64,000 nt of DNA from NCBI GenBank assembly GCA_963930775.1, contig OZ005689.1, positions 25,914,058 to 25,978,057 on the forward strand, in the 5' to 3' direction. The notes under the pieces are model-generated. The model ran no database searches and was not told the DNA's origin. It saw only the letters and a program-made list of their open reading frames with translations. Both the position numbers and the translations under genes were made by a program. Origin of the DNA: Cliona cf. orientalis. Taxonomy: Eukaryota; Porifera; Demospongiae; Clionaida; Clionaidae. Below are positions 1 to 10,458 of this stretch, piece by piece; position 1 is the stretch's first letter; each line of letters starts with the position of its first letter.

Positions 1-1240
1 ACATCAAATTGGCTGAAATAGCCGTTGGTACTGTCTCCCAGTACCCACACTTTTATTCCACACTTCGTTGGCTTCTTAGGCATGTATTTTTTCAGGTTGG
101 AACGACCTTGAAACTTGATCATGGCCTCATCTACAGCAACCTCCTTTGATCGTTCATAGAGGGTAGCAAACTTGTCGCTGAGATGAGTGATCAAGGGTCG
201 AACCTTGCCAAGCTGATCGTGAGCTGAATCACCACGTGGAGCAAGATGGTCGTTGTCCATAAAGTGTAGGTACCGGGAGATTTCCCTAAAGCACCAGCGG
301 GGAATCCTGTCGGCGATCGGAGCATACCGCAGTCGTTGGTCACGGCTCCAGTAGTCATCAAGCGATGGCAGATGGTTCACACCCATCAAAATGGAGAAGC
401 CAAAGAAAGCCTTGAGCTCCTTCACAGTGATGGGTGTCCACGACTGATACTGTTGATCGCCCATCACTTTCTTAGCATATCGATTGCTTTCCCTTACAAT
501 CTCTTCCTGTAGGTCGTTGGAGAAGAGGAGTTCAAGAACATCGATAGGCGACTCGGGGATCTCTATGGTGGGACCTACTGTGGACGTGAAGTCGTTGATG
601 GTGACTGGTTGCAGTTGATCAGTCCCCGAACTTGGTGATGTTCCTACAATGATATTGAAACATGGTAAGTGCTAAAAATCTGCGAATATGTCTAACTGTA
701 TGTGTGTGCGTGTGTGTACTTGTGTGTACATGTGTGCGTGTGCATGTGTGTACATGTGTGTGTATGTGTGTGCATGTGCATGTGTGTATGTGTATGTGTA
801 TGTGTGTGCGTGTGTGTGCATGTGTGTACATGTGTGTGTGTGTGTGTGCATGTGTGTACATGTGTACATGTGCGTGTGTGCATGTGTGTGTCTGATATGA
901 CTGAGTGAATATTGTGTGTGGATTGGGTCCCACTCTTGCCTGGGTTTTTCAAGGTATATAACACTAGCTTACTCCACTAAACTAACCATTAGCAGCTTGA
1001 GAAGTTGAGGGTGGTGGTGGTGGTGTTGGTGGGGCGCTGTCCATGTCGGAGTCATTGCCTGGGTCAAAGTTGTCATAGAGGGGGCTGAGTGATGGTTGTT
1101 GGCCATGCAAGTCCGTTATATCATCATCATCATCACTATCTAACTCCAGGTCGGAGAACTCGTCATCACGCGAAAATGGCGTCGAGTGCAGCGATCCGTG
1201 TCTATGTGCTAGAGGGCCAATATGCTCAGCTATCTACTCT
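1..1240 (-). CDS. piggyBac-like transposase, partial (two exons visible)
   Basis: DNA transposase of the piggyBac (PGBD, DDE_Tnp_1_7) family, cut by the window edge. The reverse strand of 643-1 reads continuously and contains KFQGRSNLKKYMPKKPTK followed by GIKVWVLGD, the diagnostic piggyBac block, preceded by DEAMI, which supplies the first catalytic Asp of the family. The exon has an AG acceptor at 644-645. An upstream exon, about 1230-987, ends in AATG|GTTAGT and encodes an acidic, proline-rich stretch (DDDDD, then APPTPPPPPS), typical of piggyBac N-termini; the junction keeps frame. No in-frame ATG is visible in the upstream exon, so a first exon or start is missing or spliced. The intron holds a long TG/CA microsatellite. 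Family assignment is firm; completeness cannot be judged. Confidence 0.85.
690..893. repeat. (TG)n-rich microsatellite in the piggyBac intron
   Basis: About 200 bp of imperfect TG repeat with interspersed CA and TA. It leaves every frame open, so the short ORFs here are artefacts. Confidence 0.95.
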
Positions 1241-2015
1241 GGGCTTCCCTGCCTCGCTTGTGCTAGAGTTGCAGGAGCGTGGTCTTCGCTTAGACAACGC
1301 AAAGTGGTCGTCTCGCCGCTCAGATGCCGGGTTTTCGGTCTCATTCTTCTGGCCAGTAGCCCTTACATCTCAACGTCGTAGGTGCAGGTGCAGGAGAAGG
1401 AAGCCAAAACCCCAGCAAGTTCCTAAATATGTTAATAGTGATTGTGATCACCAACAGCTACCTGATATTCCATCTGCTGCTACGTTACCAGCGTCAGCTT
1501 CACCCTCAGGCTCCCGGTCTATTGTTCCAGCTAATGCCCACCATCCTCTACCATCAGCTGTCACTAGCTTTCCAGTTGCTGTGTCCCTTTCCACGTCTAA
1601 GCTTGAAGTCTCTCCTGAGCTAGCTGATAGCAGTGCCACTGATAATGTATCTGTTGAAAGTACTGCCACCAGGAGCCCCAACTGTGATGTGAGTCTTGAA
1701 ACAGCGGACTCCTTGCAACATCTTGACGATGCAGACTCTGTTGAATTTGAGGTTAAGGATGAAGAACCAGTAGTGAAGCACACAATTAAGGGAAAAGTTG
1801 GCTGGACACCCATCAGAGTTACCAACCGCTATTCAACTGAGGGAGAGGAGTATAGTGTAGAGTACTTAAAGAAGTGCAAGAAGATCAGCATTCTTTGTAA
1901 TGAAGACTCTGGCTGGCAAGCTAGCATTCGCTGTGGGTCTGCCTGGTTTTCGACACCAATTGCAGCTCGTACTCGCTCAAGAACTAGCAGACGTAGCAAA
2001 ATTTGTTTTTGTTGA
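1176..2015 (+). CDS. unknown protein, divergent from piggyBac gene
   Basis: An intact 279-codon ORF from the ATG at 1176. The N-terminus (about residues 1-60) is compact and aliphatic, with LGFPASLVLELQERGL and a GFSVSFFWP segment. A short basic cluster RRRCRCRRRKPKP follows, then a long Ser/Pro/Ala-rich acidic linker, then a C-terminal block with GKVGWTPIRVTNRYS and KKISILCNEDSGW, ending in Arg/Ser-rich sequence. I do not recognise the family. The first 60 bases overlap the piggyBac 5' exon on the other strand, so the two genes are head-to-head. It may be an accessory protein of the same transposon or the ORF1 of a retroelement; neither is shown. A CACTAAG-type miniature element begins about 100 bp after the stop. 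Confidence 0.5.
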   Translation: MASSAAIRVYVLEGQYAQLSTLGFPASLVLELQERGLRLDNAKWSSRRSDAGFSVSFFWPVALTSQRRRCRCRRRKPKPQQVPKYVNSDCDHQQLPDIPSAATLPASASPSGSRSIVPANAHHPLPSAVTSFPVAVSLSTSKLEVSPELADSSATDNVSVESTATRSPNCDVSLETADSLQHLDDADSVEFEVKDEEPVVKHTIKGKVGWTPIRVTNRYSTEGEEYSVEYLKKCKKISILCNEDSGWQASIRCGSAWFSTPIAARTRSRTSRRSKICFC

Positions 2016-2121
2016 TCTCATGTGTGACATTGTGTATGTTTACTGTACAAGGGGCACCCCTCGCATTAGCCTTTGGCTATTGGGTTCTCCTGTAGCGATG
2101 CTACAAATTGTTATAGTTAAA

Positions 2122-2498
2122 CACTAAGTAGAAAAAAAAAGCAAATAATAATTAATTCATGGGAGATTTGGGAGCACTTGGGGAAATAATTTTTATACGG
2201 GCGCGCAGAATGGGTCGAATGCAGAGATTTGACCTTTAGGAATTTTGATTCACGCCTTAGAATTAGTTACGGCCCTTTGAAGTTTCCCCATATGTTTGTA
2301 CAGGGAAGCCATACGTTTGCAATGTTTCCACCCACGCGCTACGTGAGGGGCGGGGCCACGCGCGCACATAAACGTGACGACCTTTACCAACTTTTTGACA
2401 AAATTGCAATTTAGGCTTCCTGCTTGCATTATATGGTTCTACTATGCATCCAGCTCGATTATATGGTGGTTTTTGGACAATTTTTTTTCTACTTAGTG
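2122..2498 (-). mobile_element. CACTAAG-ended miniature element (solo copy)
   Basis: A 377-bp unit with terminal inverted repeats CACTAAGTAGAAAAA and its complement. It matches, in reverse orientation, the units arrayed at 36.2-39.3 kb over its whole length. It contains no coding sequence. The CACTA start recalls the CACTA/EnSpm superfamily, but no target duplication is evident. Confidence 0.75.
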
Positions 2499-2839
2499 TT
2501 CTGGGCTCCTTGAAAAAAAAAACAAAAAAAAAACTGCCAGGCATTAGTGGCTCATCTGGATCATCCAGCTCATCCTCATCATCACTCAAGTTCTGTGCTA
2601 CCTCCTCAGTAGTCCACCTAGGCCTCTTAGTTATTGTGCAGTCTCTCTAGTGATTATAGATTAGCTAGTCAGTGCTTAGGTTATAGCCTTAGCCTACACT
2701 ATTTCAATTGTAAATATTGTCATGCACGTTTTTATCATTGATATTTTATGCTTGGTTTATGATACTTACTGGCTACCAAGCAATATCAAAAGAACTATCA
2801 TAAGTTACCTCGATAGTAGTCCGAGAATCCTCGCAAGTG

Positions 2840-2969
2840 CTGAAAAGAATGGCCTCTCCTCTGGTGACTTATCGCGAGTACAGCTGGAGTGATTGCAGCT
2901 GCCGCGAAAACGCGTCAATGGTGCCGCGCATGCGCGACGCATTATTGTGTCTGGCATATAATCGGTTAA
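2840..2969 (+). mobile_element. fragment of a TTAA-type miniature element (right end)
   Basis: Ends in GCATATAATCGG followed by TTAA, identical to the right terminus of the complete element at 47752-48409. Only this end is recognised. It abuts a truncated CACTAAG-type unit. Confidence 0.5.
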
Positions 2970-3187
2970 AGTTACCCCATATGTTTGTATAGGAAGCCAT
3001 GCATTTGCAATGTTTCCACCCATGCACTACGTGAGGGGCAGGGCCACGCGCGCACATCAACGTGATGACCATCACCAACTTTGGTCAAAATCTATGTACA
3101 GGCTCCCTGCTTGTATTGTATGGCTCTACTATGCATCCAGCTCAACTATGTGGTGGTTTTAAGACAATTATTTTTTTCTGCTTAGTG
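2970..3187 (-). mobile_element. truncated CACTAAG-ended miniature element
   Basis: Same family and orientation as 2122-2498, but missing the first part. It ends in CTGCTTAGTG, the inverted terminal motif. Confidence 0.7.
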
Positions 3188-3249
3188 TATGGTCTCCTTG
3201 TCATATCCCCCACCTCACGCCCATGTACTTTGGTGAAACCTTAAGTTGG

Positions 3250-3296
3250 GTGAAGTAGCTCAAAAAGTGGGGGGTGGGGGGGCCACGGCCCCTCTT

Positions 3297-3327
<31 letters not shown>

Positions 3328-3342
3328 TCCGACGCCTATGAT
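3250..3342. repeat. poly-C tract with likely hAT-type miniature element end
   Basis: A G-rich stretch is followed by about 28 consecutive C and then GGTTCCGACGCCTATG, which looks like one terminus of a hAT-type miniature element. The opposite terminus was not found, so this is a fragment at best. Confidence 0.35.
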
Positions 3343-3414
3343 AATGGCGATTGTAGGAAATTCTCAAATAACAATAATACTTTTCCTACTAGTATAGCCA
3401 CAACACTCTAGAAT

Positions 3415-3700
3415 GTTGGAAAACTGTAAGCCTCAAGAGGAAAACCAAAGGCAGACCAGTCGATATGGGACTCGTCCAACTACCTCCTCTCTATCCTGGA
3501 CGGAGACAGATTAGTCAGGCAAAGCTAACTGACCTCAATGAGCTTCTGTCTATGTTCCATCTGTGCACCATGCTTTCTATATGGCACTCACAGCTGCTAA
3601 TGCTGATGGCAGTGGCGAGAGTGACCTGGGCTCACACAGAGAGGTAGAAGTTGATTTTGAATCAAACATGTGGAAAGTGACAATGACTAGTCTATTGTAA
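3415..3700 (+). pseudogene. decayed C-terminal fragment, transposase-like
   Basis: One frame reads KTKGRPVDMGLVQLPPLYPG then RRQISQAKLTDLNELL. After a frame change it continues as HAFYMALTAANADGSG and EVEVDFES. The LPPLYP-G-R pattern followed by a Tyr-containing tail resembles the extreme C-terminus of several cnidarian and sponge transposon proteins. No upstream part is present and the frame is broken. Confidence 0.3.
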
Positions 3701-4558
3701 ACTGGTGCTATTCTGTCATCTTCGCCCAGTTACATAGTTTTAACTTACTAGTATCACCGCTTACTCTTGTAGCACTTTCACCCTTCATCACTCACTAGTA
3801 TCACCACTCACTCTTGTTGCATCTTCACTCACTGTTGTAGCACTTTCACCCTTCTTTAACAGTTGCTGTTATGCACATGTTTGTGTTGGACATTCTCACT
3901 CACACTGCATCTCTGTATCGGTGAACTGGTGAATGTTGGCACAAACTAAACTGGAAACTGATTGTACCTTAGGTTGACATCTCATAAAATCTTACACTAA
4001 TCTGTACATATTAGAATACTATTAATGTCTACAAGTTGGGCTTTGAGCCACCAGGAATTTATTGTAAACGAAGAAGTTAAAACGCTCATATCTAAAATTG
4101 TGGACTGTGTGGGTTGTACAACTATGCTTTTCAGCCCTTTAATTACATGTCATCCTAGTAGAAATCTGTACGTAATCTCTGCTCCATGCTACAGACCTGG
4201 GCCAAAGTTATCAAGAAGCACGATAAATTTTTATTTACTTTCATTGTTAAGTTGTGTAGTACTTCTGGTGCTACTGAAGGTATGATTTTTATATAAGTAT
4301 GGAGCATAAAAAATGATCATACTTTCATATAGGAAGGATCTGAAGAGATCCCACCTTGTACTCGTCCAAATTTTTTGATAGCTTAGCAAGTTATTGCTAA
4401 TAAAACTACTAGGACCTAAAAGTTCATTAGCAATAAGAGCACATATCAGAGTGATGATCCTTACCAAATACGCTGAATTTGCATTTGGCCTATGAAATAA
4501 TATTATGGTGGGATTTTTTCCCAACCCCCCCAAAATATACTAATTTGGTTTCACTATG
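3701..4558. other. no gene recognised
   Basis: AT-rich sequence with a short imperfect duplication (CACTCACTAGTATCACC repeated near 3750 and 3790). No coding pattern or terminal repeats were seen. Confidence 0.5.
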
Positions 4559-4783
4559 CAGTGGTGGATCCAGGATTTCTTGAAGGGAGGTTCTAGTACA
4601 GTCTTGCGCGCGAAATTTTAGAAGCCACGCCCACTTTGGGGCAAAACCACGCCCATTTCGATCGTTTTTGAGACAAAATACCAGCCCTACCAGTCCAATC
4701 AATCTGTTTTTGAACGAATTTTCTTCTAAACCATTCTAAGGTGAGCCATTAGTTCTATAGCCAGAAAGGGGGGTTCCATTTAG

Positions 4784-5407
4784 TTAACCCTCGGCGCATG
4801 CGCGAGGGTTACGGTAGTTGTTCTGTGTGTGTGTGTGTCTGTCTGTCTGTCTGTTACCACGCTAACTGCTACATACCTCGTTTGCGAGTCCAAATTGCGA
4901 TGTTATAAGGTTCCTTATGGCATTCCAAACTCATGATTTGTGTGGATTTCGTAGAGAACGCTTTGTTCGCTAGTTTTGGAGTCATTTGCTGATTCTAAGC
5001 TTCTTGACTTCTCCAATCTCAACCAGCTAATTTTTCATATAAATAGAACGCTGGGTGTGTCGCGCTATATACGGCATAGGCCTAATAGTTATACGCATGC
5101 GCGAGGGTTACGAAGGCGGGGTCAGGGGACATATGAATGAGATGTATTAAGTTAGCAAAAAACAGCAACCAGCAGCATTAAGCTGGGTTGGCTGAGTGGA
5201 GAAGTGGTCATGGGTTTGAATCCCGCTTGATCTTTGAATTTTTTTTTTCCCTTCCACTTTCAAAATTTTCAAAGCTTTTTTGGTGGGCTAGTTTGCCGAT
5301 ACTCAAAGCGCTAAATTTTAGACACAGCCTAATATTATATAATCATATTTATAGCTACCTGCGTAGTATAATATCATTACTATAAATCTGACTGTGCCGA
5401 GGGTTTA
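4784..5407. mobile_element. miniature element with AACCCTCGGCGCA termini, nested
   Basis: Left end TTAACCCTCGGCGCATGCGC and right end TGTGCCGAGGGTTTA are inverted. The left end includes a GCGCATGCGC palindrome identical to the NRF1 consensus core, followed by a GAGGGTTAC box that recurs at about 5100. A tRNA-like A/B box pair lies inside. The element at 35558-36123 has the same architecture. Confidence 0.55.
5183..5235 (+). ncRNA. tRNA-like pol III promoter remnant (possible SINE head)
   Basis: TTGGCTGAGTGG matches an A box and GGGTTTGAATCCC matches a B box about 25 bp later, shorter than in a real tRNA. It is followed by a T-rich tract. No complete cloverleaf can be drawn, so this is a tRNA-derived remnant rather than a tRNA gene. 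Confidence 0.35.
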
Positions 5408-5506
5408 GCACCAGTGGTGTTCATTTATATCAGTACTTCTTAGTGTTAGATGCAACCCAAAGGGGGGTACACTTGCACCCCCCTTACCCCGCTGGATCCG
5501 CCACTG

Positions 5507-5899
5507 CTATGCAAGTGCTGTATATTATTATAATCGCATAGTAACTTATGAACAAGAATGTGAAAAAGACAAGCACAGGGGCAATCTTTGTTCGGTGGGA
5601 CTGGGACATTGGCAGGCAGATGTTTGCACCTCTGTGCTAGTGATGCATGGAATTAAGTCGACTGCATAAATAGAACAAACTTTAATCATGTGCACTGTAA
5701 TCCCACAGATTTCACTTGGCACTAACTATAACTATGCTCAACCATTGGTAAATTTCAGAAAATTTCATGCATCCTTGCAAAGTATGCTGTAACTGAACAC
5801 GACCAAGTGGCTGTATATCACTGTTAGTACAGGGTCATCATGCAGCGAGGCCACATTCCCAAGTCCTATGCTGTTACCTTCACAAAGACAGGAGTATAT
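5507..5899. other. no gene recognised
   Basis: Plain unique-looking sequence between two mobile elements; no coding pattern or repeat termini. Confidence 0.5.
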
Positions 5900-6311
5900 G
5901 TGACCGTATCTGACAAAATCCGGCATATGGGATCCGCACAATGCATGTTTTTAGTACCTGAAGTCAAAAAATGTGTAAGTTGAGTTTTTGTCATATTCAT
6001 GCCAAAGAACCTTTCTACTAACCTTTGTCGTCGTCTATGGAGGCTAACCAAAGTTACAAAGGCGAAATAAGACTTCATTTTGACCTACCTAGTCTGTACA
6101 GCTACCGTACACAGAGCCCGTTGCTATGGACATGGGCGCTAATTATAATTCTCTACCTTGATACAGCTAGATTCATCAAACTACTTTATGTTCGCTCACC
6201 TTTTTAGCTTCCATATCGAAACATGCCTATGGAACAGTTAAGATCAGTAGCGCGCATGAGCGCGTGCAATAATTGATGAATACGTCATTTTCTTAAAAAT
6301 TTTTATGGGTG

Positions 6312-7091
6312 ATGACGTCACATATGCAGGTATCCATGGTGCCGGTTGATATGATGGAAGCTGGAGCTGAAAGAAGGCCTGGACTACGTCCAGCTCATCG
6401 CGTGAACTACAAAAAGCTGTCTGAACTAAAACTACCGAAAGCGTCTAGATCAAGGCCGTCAACAGTAGACCAAGAGCATCTCTACCCTGTGGAAATAGTC
6501 GAAGAAGATTCTCTGCGTTATAAGGTGCACTACGTGGGATATAGTCGATCGTTTGACGAGTGGAAATCGAAAGAAGAGATCGTAGCGTTTGGAGAAGACG
6601 CGGATGAAGACACAGGTAGTGTAGAACTTGTTCCTAACTCTGAGCGTTTCATGCTGTATAATGAGCTTGCAATACGGATAAAAACCTCATTAAATAGTCA
6701 CAGAAAGTTATCTCCAGTAGTGAGAATCGATATGCCATTCGATCGTATTGAATTTGATGGTGGATTACGTATCTCTGGGAAAGAGAAAAGATCTATTCAT
6801 GGAGTACAGCGATATACCATAGCACAATTTCAGGATCTAAACAGATTATTAGGAGTAAATTGGCATTTCAGAGGCATTAATGCTAATGGAGACTTTTGCT
6901 ATGTTATTCGTAACACAGTAGAATATTACCTCTACCATCGGCGACCTTTAAAAGAGTTTATGCCATCAATAGGAGAAGGATCTAGCCCTATTAAGTTACG
7001 GGATACTGGCTATATGCTAGTGTTTACGTTTGTGAGGGGAGATGGGACCTCCGACAAATTTGGAACTGACCCTCAAATATTTGTGAACTAA
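6312..7091 (+). CDS. chromo-barrel (Tudor-knot) domain protein of RAG1-like transposon
   Basis: An intact 259-residue ORF from an ATG at 6312. Residues about 50-95 form a chromo-barrel/Tudor-knot domain: LYPVEIVEEDSLRYKVHY, VGYSRSFDEWKSKEEI, with the aromatic cage-type Tyr/Trp positions of MRG/MOF chromo-barrels. The remaining 160 residues (RFMLYNELAIRIK... to ...FTFVRGDGTSDKF) form an unrecognised globular domain. The gene lies inside the terminal repeats of the 4.9-kb transposon and is transcribed away from its left end, convergent with the transposase. A role in chromatin binding or target choice is inference from the domain alone. The same chromo exon recurs in inverse orientation at 9788-9896. 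Confidence 0.75.
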   Translation: MTSHMQVSMVPVDMMEAGAERRPGLRPAHRVNYKKLSELKLPKASRSRPSTVDQEHLYPVEIVEEDSLRYKVHYVGYSRSFDEWKSKEEIVAFGEDADEDTGSVELVPNSERFMLYNELAIRIKTSLNSHRKLSPVVRIDMPFDRIEFDGGLRISGKEKRSIHGVQRYTIAQFQDLNRLLGVNWHFRGINANGDFCYVIRNTVEYYLYHRRPLKEFMPSIGEGSSPIKLRDTGYMLVFTFVRGDGTSDKFGTDPQIFVN

Positions 7092-7276
7092 CTTGAATAC
7101 AATATGAAAACTTGAGTATAATATTGTGAACTTGAATACATAATGTATATATACACACTTCAAGGATAAAATGTTTATCATAATTATACGTAATCTTATA
7201 TTAATTTTATGGTACACATAATGCACAATGTAAGGACACCATGCAAGTGTGCTTTACTTGAAATACGTACATGTGT

Positions 7277-7412
7277 AACAGTGTGCTTTATTCAGAAATA
7301 ATCGAAGTCATATCGGATTTTCGTGTCCAGGTGCTAGTACATATGTAACAGTGTGCTTTATTCAGAAATAATCGAAGTCATATCGGATTTTCGAATTCGT
7401 GTCCAGGTGCTA
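7277..7412. repeat. 68-bp tandem duplication at transposase 3' end
   Basis: AACAGTGTGCTTTATTCAG through GGTGCTAGT occurs twice in a row. The second copy carries the end of the transposase reading frame, so the duplication extended the 3' flank. Confidence 0.85.
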
Positions 7413-9628
7413 GTTCTCGAAGTGGGGAACGAGATGGGCAGGTGCGTCGATTATGATCAACTTTTCCACACACACTACACGTTTGTTGCCGTATATTGCG
7501 TTTGAATCCATCGTCCTCAAGTTCTTCGATGCGGTTTCGCTTTTCCATTACTTGCTTCAGTGCAGCCACGTCATGATGATTGGTAGCACGTAAGAAGTGC
7601 TGGGTAGTCAGATCATTCAGGTTTTCCAATCCTTGTTGATTAAACTTGCATACACTGCCATACTGTTCAATAAACTCAGGAACATGGAATGCAAATGCAT
7701 GGACATATGGGGTTATGTTCTTCGTCTGATAAACTTTAAGAAAGTTTCTCACCCAATTTTTTATGTCCTCCTGTAATTCCCTAGTATCAATGTCAGTCTT
7801 TCCGAGTTCATTGAATAGACGCCAAAATTCGATCCATATGTCTTGTAGCAATGCACCATGTTGTAGTGCCGGAAAAAAACTTAGGTATATCAATATTCTT
7901 AAATAGACGTATTTTTTCCGGACCAGTGAGATCCCTCCACTTCATCTGTTTCGTTTCCTGTGATGTGTACCACCTAAAGTGTATTTTGCACACAGTGTTC
8001 AAGAAGGTTTCGTACGACGTAACATTATTGTGTTTTTCTCTATTTAGAGCAGCATTTGCTATACCATCCTCCCTGCGTAGATCTTGAATGAGAAGATTGA
8101 TAAGTAAATCAGACACACGAAGAAATAGATGGAGGGTGTCAATAATCACGTGGTCTATTGGAATGAATTTAAAGATTGGGACTTTACAACAACTAAAACA
8201 TTTGGACTTTGATAATTTGCAGTGTTTTTCGATTTCGTCCGTGGTCCTTGCTCCTTTTGACGCATCGAAAGCCGACCAATCCTTGCTCATATCCCACCTA
8301 TCACCGCTGGCACACTTGCACCAAATACAGGCATACTTCGCATTTGCTGCCTCAATTCCACACACTATAGCAAGGAATTTGAGATCACCTCCCAAAAAGT
8401 ATTCGATATTATGCTCCTTTCCTTTAATTTCAATCGACTGTAGTTCGCTAGCTTCTTTTACAATATCTGAGAGCGACGTTGCAAGAGTATTGTAGTCTTC
8501 TGGTCCCTGTAGTATTGCAAGAGAATGGTTTCCAAATGGTGAACTAGCAATGGATTCTTCGTTAAGCAAGGTAAATGCAAAGTTTACAACATGTATACTC
8601 TTCGCAATATTAGTTCCATCACCAGTCAGCTTAATTTGAATTATCTCTCCATCCTTGAGGCTCAGGGCTCCTAATCGTACTAACAACCTAGCTTTAAGAC
8701 TTTGCTGGACACCAATTGTCCCACTAGGAGAGGATAAAATTTCAAATTGCGAGTTCATATCCTTCGTTAGTTCCTTCAGTTTATACAAACGTGGAAGATC
8801 TGTTGTGAGTTGACTTATCTCACGGTATGTAGCATCAGAAAGGGAAAATTTGTCCTTACAGTATAGGGCAAAATGGGTCATGTCGTGATCAGTCATAGCA
8901 CTAGTGCTGCATTGCTTTCTCGTGAATGTACCTTTATCCAAGTCAATTGTTTCATGCTTTCCTGTTTCAATATTTTTGACTTCTACAGACACTGGACTAA
9001 AACATTTTGTGTCACAGGCTGAGAGTGCTGCCTGGACTCCTGAAATTAAATTTTTGCGCATTACACTCTGATGTGGTCGGCTATATTCGGACCATCTTTT
9101 GGATGACGTCCCACGCCCTTGCTTAGATTGTCCCGTCTTTAGTGATACTATTGTTGCAGCCTGATCTTGGGATACTTTCTTTAGTGACTTCAGTTCATAC
9201 TTGAGTGAGGATGCAACGGACTCAATCTTTTGCCTCTTTGATACTTCATGTTGAAGCTGATTTTCCACTTGTCGCTTACGACTAATGAGCTGCCTGCTCA
9301 CTTCACGAGGATCAATAGTGAATGACCATACTGTTTCTTCCCACTTCTGTAATAGTTTATGGCGCTGAGTTCCTCCAAGGCCAGATATGGATTTACCGAG
9401 TCGCCAAAGCTTACTTTTGAACGTAGTTCTGATATTATCGGATATTTCAAGAGGTATGGCATATCGTGTAAATACCTTTGTGATCACACGTTCTTCAGCA
9501 AGTTGTCGTTCAGTGAATGAGTGACTGCTTCCTATTTGAGCTTCAGTATCCTTTGATAGATCAACTGTTGGCATTCCATGTTTATCAGGGTGGGAAATGG
9601 AATACAAAAAGTAGCTGTTGTGTATCAC
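7378..9628 (-). pseudogene. RAG1-like DDE transposase (one frameshift)
   Basis: The reverse strand carries a transposase of about 770 residues in two overlapping frames. The first frame (9628-7808) has a coiled-coil N-terminus (VENQLQHEVSKRQKI), then the core: IKLTGDGTNIAKS (first Asp), GPEDYNTLATSLSDIV, GGDLKFLAIVCGIEAANAKY with a CxWC pair, and IDHVIIDTLHLFLR (second Asp). The second frame (7893-7378) continues with YVHAFAFHVPEFIEQYGS, then QQGLENLND (candidate third acidic residue) and a CCHC knuckle C-x2-C-x4-H-x4-C. Order and spacing parallel the RAG1 core (GDG, IDALHC, HVPEIIERDGS). The break is one extra base in an A/T homopolymer near 7877, so it could be a sequencing error. The frame opens without an ATG; translation may begin at an internal Met (about residue 19) or on a spliced upstream exon. 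RAG1/Transib-type assignment is by eye. Confidence 0.7.
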
Positions 9629-9787
9629 GGTATGAATGGATCGCGTGTACGTGTGTGCCAGGGAGGGGGAGAGGGAGAGAGAGGTAATTTATATGGTTCT
9701 TTTGTACTGTGTATATTAAAATAATATAAATTTACTTGTTAATTGGGTATGATTCCATCACCGTATCCAATCGTATTAAATATGATT

Positions 9788-9896
9788 TCTTCTTTCGACT
9801 TCCACTCGTCAAACGATCGACTATATCCCACGTAGTGCACCTTATAACGCAGAGAATCTTCTTCGACTATCTCCACAGGGTAGAGATGCTCTTGCA
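9788..9896 (-). pseudogene. second chromo-barrel exon, inverted relative to 6312-7091
   Basis: The reverse strand encodes EHLYPVEIVEEDSLRYKVHY and VGYSRSFDEWKSK, almost base-for-base the chromo exon of the plus-strand gene. It lies just upstream of the transposase, so it could be a 5' exon fused to it by splicing or a dead copy from an internal inverted duplication. No start codon or clear splice donor was confirmed. Confidence 0.6.
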
Positions 9897-9985
9897 CCTT
9901 CGCAGCTGCTTCGCTGATGGAACTCGACTACCATGCCCCCGCATATACGCACTGATACAATAGAATTAACTAGAACTCGACTACC

Positions 9986-10138
9986 ATGCCCCCGCATATA
10001 CGTACTGATGTAACAAAAGCGGATATTAATGTTGGACTTTATTACACTTGTTTGGTATCAGGAGGATGTGACGCTCATGCTTATGACACAGCAGAGCGAA
10101 CTGGAGGAAAACCCCTTACGAAACTCGAGAAATATTGA
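9986..10138 (+). CDS. small ORF in RAG1-like transposon (50 aa)
   Basis: ATG at 9986, stop TGA at 10136. It reads like protein: GLYYTCLVSGGCDAHAYD then KPLTKLEKY. About 35 bp around the ATG are directly repeated just upstream (near 9926), suggesting a duplicated start or exon. It could be the last exon of a plus-strand gene. No function is proposed. Confidence 0.35.
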   Translation: MPPHIRTDVTKADINVGLYYTCLVSGGCDAHAYDTAERTGGKPLTKLEKY

Positions 10139-10458
10139 TATTTAGAACATGACTTAATTATGTCCATAATAGTGATAGTACAGAAAAGGTCAAAGTGCTC
10201 CTACTAAAGCAGCAAATAGCGTTGTGTTCTTGACCAGCGATGGGTGCAAGAGACCTCCATATTGTAGCGAAGGCGTAGAAGGTATGTAACTGCGAACTAC
10301 ATAAGAATTGAACTGTAGAGACCTGCAATAAAGAAAAATATCACAAAATATGACGATTTTTGGACAGCTCTTCATAGGCTTGTATAGTCGTTATCGATCT
10401 TGTAATATACCTTGTATATTGTAATTATCTAGTATAGCAAATCTTACACTGTGGTTTG
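10139..10458. other. non-coding interior of RAG1-like transposon
   Basis: No coding pattern. It ends where similarity to the right half of the 0.66-kb miniature elements begins (TTGGGCATCTAAGAACAAT at about 10464). Confidence 0.5.

Larger units (their letters stand above)
4559..5506. mobile_element. hAT-type non-autonomous element
   Basis: Imperfect terminal inverted repeats CAGTGGTGGATCCAG and CTGGATCCGCCACTG bound a 948-bp non-coding insert. Flanks show CTATG on the left and CTATGCA on the right; allowing for the terminal bases this fits an approximately 8-bp duplication, as expected for hAT. A second element (4784-5407) sits inside it. Confidence 0.7.

Noticed and set aside
619..964. Several ORFs on both strands rich in Cys/Val or His/Thr
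   Set aside because: They are translations of a TG/CA microsatellite.
2850..2990. Possible CRISPR-like or regulatory palindrome cluster around GCGCATGCGC
   Set aside because: No repeat-spacer pattern; it is the inner part of a TTAA-type miniature element end.
5183..5235. Intact tRNA-Ser or tRNA-Leu gene
   Set aside because: A and B boxes are too close and no acceptor stem pairs; kept only as a tRNA-like remnant.
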